Below are positions 60,748 to 64,000 of a stretch of DNA of 64,000 nt, one piece after another. Under the pieces are notes generated by a model. That model did no database searches. It was not told the origin of the DNA and was given only the letters and a program-made list of their open reading frames with translations. The stretch spans positions 116,686-180,685 of the forward strand of contig JAKVCO010000001.1 in assembly GCA_022448245.1 (NCBI GenBank). The letters are read 5' to 3'. Each line of letters begins with the position of its first letter. Within the stretch, counting starts at the first letter, position 1. The position numbers and the translations under genes are program-made. The DNA comes from Paracoccaceae bacterium. Its GTDB lineage: Bacteria; Pseudomonadota; Alphaproteobacteria; Rhodobacterales; Rhodobacteraceae.

Positions 60748-63146
60748 TCCGCGCGTTTCTCACGCTTTGCCTGGTTCTGTTCGGACTGCCGCTCTGGGCA
60801 CAATCCGAGCCGGACTATGAAGCATGGGAAAGTGTTGCAGCACGGGCCGAAATGGCCGTGTCCAATGCGCGTGCCTCAGATTCTGCGTTCGAGGTTTTGC
60901 GCGCTGAGATCGAGGTCTTCAGGGCGGAGTTTCTGGATGCCCAAGGGATTAATACAGCGCGCCTCGTAACCCTGCGCGAGCAGCTCGCGGCGCTGGGCCC
61001 TGTACCTGCTGAGGGCGAGAGCGAGGCCGACGGCGTTGCCGCCCGCAGGGACCTTCTGAACGCGCAAATCGAGGAAGCCGCCGCCCCGGGTATCCGTGCG
61101 GTGGAAGCCTTCACGCGTGCTGATGGCATCATCGGCGAGATCGATGCAATCCTGCGCGAGCGCCGCACAGCGGCCCTCCTTGCGCGCGGGCCCACAGGCA
61201 TCGACCCCGCGAGCTGGGCGAGCTTTTCCAGCGACCTCGGAAATTCCTTCAACGAGCTCTCAAGCGGCGTTTCCATGGCATGGCAAAACGGGTCAGCTGA
61301 GGTGGCGCTGCGCCAGAACTTGCCTTTGATCATGGTCCTTCTGGTCGTGGCGCTTCTTTTTGTGCTGCGGGGCCGGTTCTGGCTGGTGCAACTAGGGCGC
61401 CGGCTCGAGGCGGATGCCAGCGGCGCGGGGCTTAGGCTCTCTGGCTTTTTGGTTTCGCTGGGGCAGGTGATTGTCCCGATGATCGGGCTTTTGGCACTGT
61501 CACGTGCCTTGCTGCTGACGGGTTTCTTTTTCTTCTATGGCGCCGATCTCGTAGCTGCGATCCCGGCCTTTGGTTTCACGCTCTTCCTGTCGCGTTGGCT
61601 GGCGGGGCGGCTTTTCCCCTCGCTGGAGGGTGTACCGGCTCTCCTGAGCATTCCCGAAGACAAACGGGCCGGCGCGCGCTTCACGTTGCTTTGCATCGGT
61701 GCGGCGCTGACGATCTTTGCGGTTCTCGATGCGATCGCTCGGCAAGACGGCTATGGACAGGCGAGCATGGCGGCCCTGTCGCTGCCGTTCTTCGCGGCGA
61801 TTGGCTATCTGCTCTACGTCGCAGGGCGCATTCTCGCGACCCACGCTGTCACTATTGGCCCCGAGGGCGAGCCGCAGCCCAGCGTGCTGGATCGTCTGGT
61901 GGCCCTCCTTTCGCGCTTTGCGAAAGTCATCGGCGTGGCGGCGCCGCTTATCGCGGCGTTTGGCTATGTGAATGCGGCAGGGGCGGCGCTTGTGCCCACG
62001 CTGCAGTCGCTGGCGGTTTTTGCGATCCTGGGTCTTTTGATCGGCGTCGTGCGCGATGCTTTCGTCTTCCTGACCAGAGGCAAAGCTGCCGAAGAGAGCC
62101 TTGTGCCCGTGCTCTTTGCCATGGTGATGTTTGTGGCCGCGGTCCCGATCCTTGCCTTGGTCTGGGGCGCCACGATCAACGATTTGCGCGAAATCTGGGT
62201 AACGATCCAGAAAGGGGTCACGGTGGGCGAGACGACGATATCGGCCAAATCCTTTGGGGTTTTGATCTTTGTCTTCGCACTCGGCTTTGTGCTGACCCGG
62301 TTCGTGCAATCGGCGCTTCGCACGTCGGTCTTGCCTAAAACTCAGCTTGATATTGGCGGTCAAACAGCTGTTGTCAGTGGGTTGGGGTATATCGGTGTCT
62401 TCGTCGCGGGCCTTCTGGCCATCTCTGCGGCTGGCATCGACCTCTCCAGCCTCGCTTTTATCGCGGGTGCCTTGGGCGTGGGCATCGGCTTTGGCCTGCA
62501 AAACATCGTCTCGAACTTCATCTCCGGGATCATCTTGCTCGTTGAGCGTCCGATCTCCGAGGGGGACTGGATCGAGGTGGGCGGCAACATGGGCTTTGTG
62601 CGCGATATCTCGGTGCGCTCCACGCGGATTGAAACGTTCGACCGCACTGATGTGATCGTACCCAATGCCGATCTGATTTCGGGGACCGTGACGAACTACA
62701 CCCGCGGCAACACGGTGGGCCGCGTGATCGTTCCGGTGGGCGTGGCCTACGGCACCGACACACGCCGTGTTGAGAAGATCCTGCAAGAGATCGCCGAGGC
62801 CCATCCGATGGTGACGCTCAAGCCCCCGCCCTCGGTCTACTTCAAGGGCTTCGGCGCAGACAGCATGGACTTTGAGATCCGCGCCATCTTGCGAGACGTC
62901 ACCTGGATGATCGTCGTTCACACCGAGATGAATCACCAGATCGCGGAACGTTTTGCAGCCGAAGGCATAGAGATTCCCTTCGCGCAGCGCGACGTGTGGT
63001 TGCGTAACCCCGAGGCCCTGCAAGTGGCAGGGGCCCCAACCACCTCTCAAACGCCCCAGAGCCCAGACATAATAGAGGTTTCTGAGACCGCGCACCCTGA
63101 ATTTGATGACACTTCCGACCCAGATGGCGAGGCAAGTTCAAGTTAG
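60744..63146 (+). CDS. DUF3772-containing MscS-type mechanosensitive channel
   Basis: An 800-residue membrane protein. A signal sequence (LTLCLVLFGLPLWA) leads to a helical periplasmic domain of the DUF3772 type (about 30-180), then about ten membrane segments. The MscS core is near residue 570: AFIAGALGVGIGFGLQNIVSNFISGIILLVERPISEGDWIEVGGNMGFVRDISVRSTRIETFDRTDVIVPNADLISG. An acidic tail ends it. It opens under membrane tension. ATG overlaps the cysK stop. Confidence 0.92.
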   Translation: MIRAFLTLCLVLFGLPLWAQSEPDYEAWESVAARAEMAVSNARASDSAFEVLRAEIEVFRAEFLDAQGINTARLVTLREQLAALGPVPAEGESEADGVAARRDLLNAQIEEAAAPGIRAVEAFTRADGIIGEIDAILRERRTAALLARGPTGIDPASWASFSSDLGNSFNELSSGVSMAWQNGSAEVALRQNLPLIMVLLVVALLFVLRGRFWLVQLGRRLEADASGAGLRLSGFLVSLGQVIVPMIGLLALSRALLLTGFFFFYGADLVAAIPAFGFTLFLSRWLAGRLFPSLEGVPALLSIPEDKRAGARFTLLCIGAALTIFAVLDAIARQDGYGQASMAALSLPFFAAIGYLLYVAGRILATHAVTIGPEGEPQPSVLDRLVALLSRFAKVIGVAAPLIAAFGYVNAAGAALVPTLQSLAVFAILGLLIGVVRDAFVFLTRGKAAEESLVPVLFAMVMFVAAVPILALVWGATINDLREIWVTIQKGVTVGETTISAKSFGVLIFVFALGFVLTRFVQSALRTSVLPKTQLDIGGQTAVVSGLGYIGVFVAGLLAISAAGIDLSSLAFIAGALGVGIGFGLQNIVSNFISGIILLVERPISEGDWIEVGGNMGFVRDISVRSTRIETFDRTDVIVPNADLISGTVTNYTRGNTVGRVIVPVGVAYGTDTRRVEKILQEIAEAHPMVTLKPPPSVYFKGFGADSMDFEIRAILRDVTWMIVVHTEMNHQIAERFAAEGIEIPFAQRDVWLRNPEALQVAGAPTTSQTPQSPDIIEVSETAHPEFDDTSDPDGEASSS

Positions 63147-63194
63147 TAATTTCCATGCTTGCAGCCGGGCCCGGTTTTGCCTAGACCCGCCGGC

Positions 63195-63284
63195 GGACAG
63201 GTGGCCGAGTGGTCGAAGGCGCGCGCCTGGAAAGTGCGTAGGCGGGAAACCGTCTCGAGGGTTCGAATCCCTTCCTGTCCGCCA
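63195..63284 (+). tRNA. tRNA-Ser (anticodon GGA)
   Basis: A 90-base class II tRNA. Acceptor arms GGACAGG and CCTGTCC, discriminator G and an encoded CCA (63282-63284). The D region GTGGCCGAGTGG, anticodon loop CTGGAAA and a long variable arm are as expected for serine; the T loop is TTCGAAT. It reads UCC and UCU serine codons. Confidence 0.97.
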
Positions 63285-63740
63285 CAAACCATTTGCGAAC
63301 CCGAGGCGAGGCCCCCACGTGGACCTTGTTCGTTGTGTCTCAAAGGGGTTTAGCGACGTCATCCGGCTTTCAGAGGCTGGCCAATGACCCAAAATCTGTC
63401 TCCGAACGCCCCGCGTCTCGTTCCCCCCGCCCTTCATCCAAATCGAGGCGGATTCAAAACTTACGTATTTTCAGATGCTTATCAGAAATGGTCTGCGCCG
63501 CAGTTGAGGCAACTTCGACCGCTATCGATGCAACCAGAGATACCCGGAGGCGGCGTGGTAGTGCGAGGTGGCGAGAAAGCCTTGGTACGTTGGGCCACAA
63601 TCAAGTTGGGCGACACTGCTCCCGCGACAGAAGTCGACGGATCCCAGACCAGTCGTTTGCTGCAGCTTGTAGCATGGACCGAGATGCGGACCGCTCTGCC
63701 GTATGCCGCTTGTGCAAGAAGCAGTTAAGAAAGCGTCCAG
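63285..63740. other. Stretch of about 450 bases after tRNA-Ser without a gene
   Basis: No frame gives a recognisable product or a start with a ribosome site. The base composition is slightly lower in GC than the flanks. tRNA 3' ends are common integration sites, so this could be the edge of an old insertion; I see no repeat of the tRNA end in the remaining bases. Confidence 0.4.
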
Positions 63741-64000
63741 TTACGGGGAAGCCAAAAGAGTCTCAAGGAGGCTCCTTAAGTCTTTTCGCAAGTCTGCTAA
63801 TCCGGCGTGTGCCAAGGCTTCCATTCCAATGAGCGCACTGTAGAGAATGATCGAATTTGTGCGGCCAACTGTTGGATCTGCACCGCATTCCCGAAAGAGC
63901 GTCTCCAGATACTCAATCCGCAGGATGTTCACTTCATTGACCATTGCAGCGGCCAGTTCGTTGTATCGCGCCCAATCCCGAATGGCCGCCTCTACCAACA
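63741..64000 (-). CDS. TetR-type regulator, C-terminal part only (runs off the window)
   Basis: The minus strand reads LVEAAIRDWARYNELAAAMVNEVNILRIEYLETLFRECGADPTVGRTNSIILYSALIGMEALAHAGLADLRKDLRSLLETLLAS, ending at 63741. This is the helical ligand/dimer domain of TetR/AcrR regulators; the DNA-binding N-terminus lies beyond the end. A start at 63998 would be artificial. Confidence 0.7.
   Translation of the reverse strand, partial: LVEAAIRDWARYNELAAAMVNEVNILRIEYLETLFRECGADPTVGRTNSIILYSALIGMEALAHAGLADLRKDLRSLLETLLASP

Noticed and set aside
61500..63095. 531-codon minus-strand frame opposite the MscS gene
   Set aside because: Shadow of a well-supported membrane protein gene.
63293..63832. Plus-strand frame of 179 codons after tRNA-Ser
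   Set aside because: Ser/Arg-rich product with no start signal or family; it also overlaps the TetR-type gene end.

Overview
The window looks like chromosomal DNA of a marine Rhodobacterales (Roseobacter-group) alphaproteobacterium. The evidence is the GC-rich coding style, the Rhodobacterales-restricted families DUF5333, DUF5337 and DUF4169, a circularly permuted two-piece tmRNA with tag ANDNRAPVALAA, the dmdA-acuI locus for dimethylsulfoniopropionate (DMSP), a DUF1476 (F1-ATPase zeta) gene beside purC, and a trgA-trgB-cysK tellurite locus. Almost all of it is coding. I see no rRNA, insertion sequence, prophage or CRISPR array.

Layout. 1-9.5 kb: a remnant or remodelled complex I (nuo) locus. 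It holds a membrane-tethered helix-hairpin-helix protein, DUF5337, two DUF5333-like proteins, a lipoprotein, and NuoL-like and NuoM-like proteins that have lost key proton-channel residues; birA, coaX and rnj follow. 9.5-14.6 kb: a sulfotransferase relic with three in-frame stops, an RhlE-type helicase, a secreted protein, prfC and a decayed UspA gene. 14.6-25.1 kb: a Hint-domain protein, an SDR, an orphan ABC ATPase, a WYL regulator, tatABC with a DUF815 ATPase, an NlpD-like lipoprotein, pcm-surE and a coupled pair of unknown membrane proteins. 25.2-30.8 kb: a corrinoid protein and a homocysteine methyltransferase (probable parts of a split methionine synthase) around a radical SAM protein, then DUF1476 and purC-purS-purQ. 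30.8-39.2 kb: a DctB/DctD-like two-component system, a HAD hydrolase, a GSCFA protein and rne with a long leader. 39.2-43 kb: tusA-like gene, ccdA, and a membrane hydrolase coupled to a cytochrome P450. 43-48 kb: an overlapping fumC operon on the minus strand (VOC relic, DUF4169, a 57-residue gene, a ribbon-helix-helix protein), sspB and chrA/chrB. 48.5-51.3 kb: ssrA, DUF4345, a GST and an orphan polyamine-type binding protein. 51.6-54 kb: dmdA, a small Cys-rich membrane protein and acuI. 54-63.1 kb: a class V aminotransferase, photolyase, and a tight run cfa-trgA-trgB-cysK-mscS. The window ends with tRNA-Ser(GGA), a stretch without a gene, and the 3' end of a TetR-type regulator.

The most unusual item is the nuo-derived locus: accessory Rhodobacterales nuo genes and two antiporter-like subunits persist without nuoF-K, and the antiporter-like proteins lack catalytic Glu, Lys or His positions. 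This suggests either decay or a repurposed membrane module. Other points are a response regulator without its sigma-54 contact loop, genes stopped only by in-frame TAA or TAG codons, and the coupled hydrolase-P450 pair.
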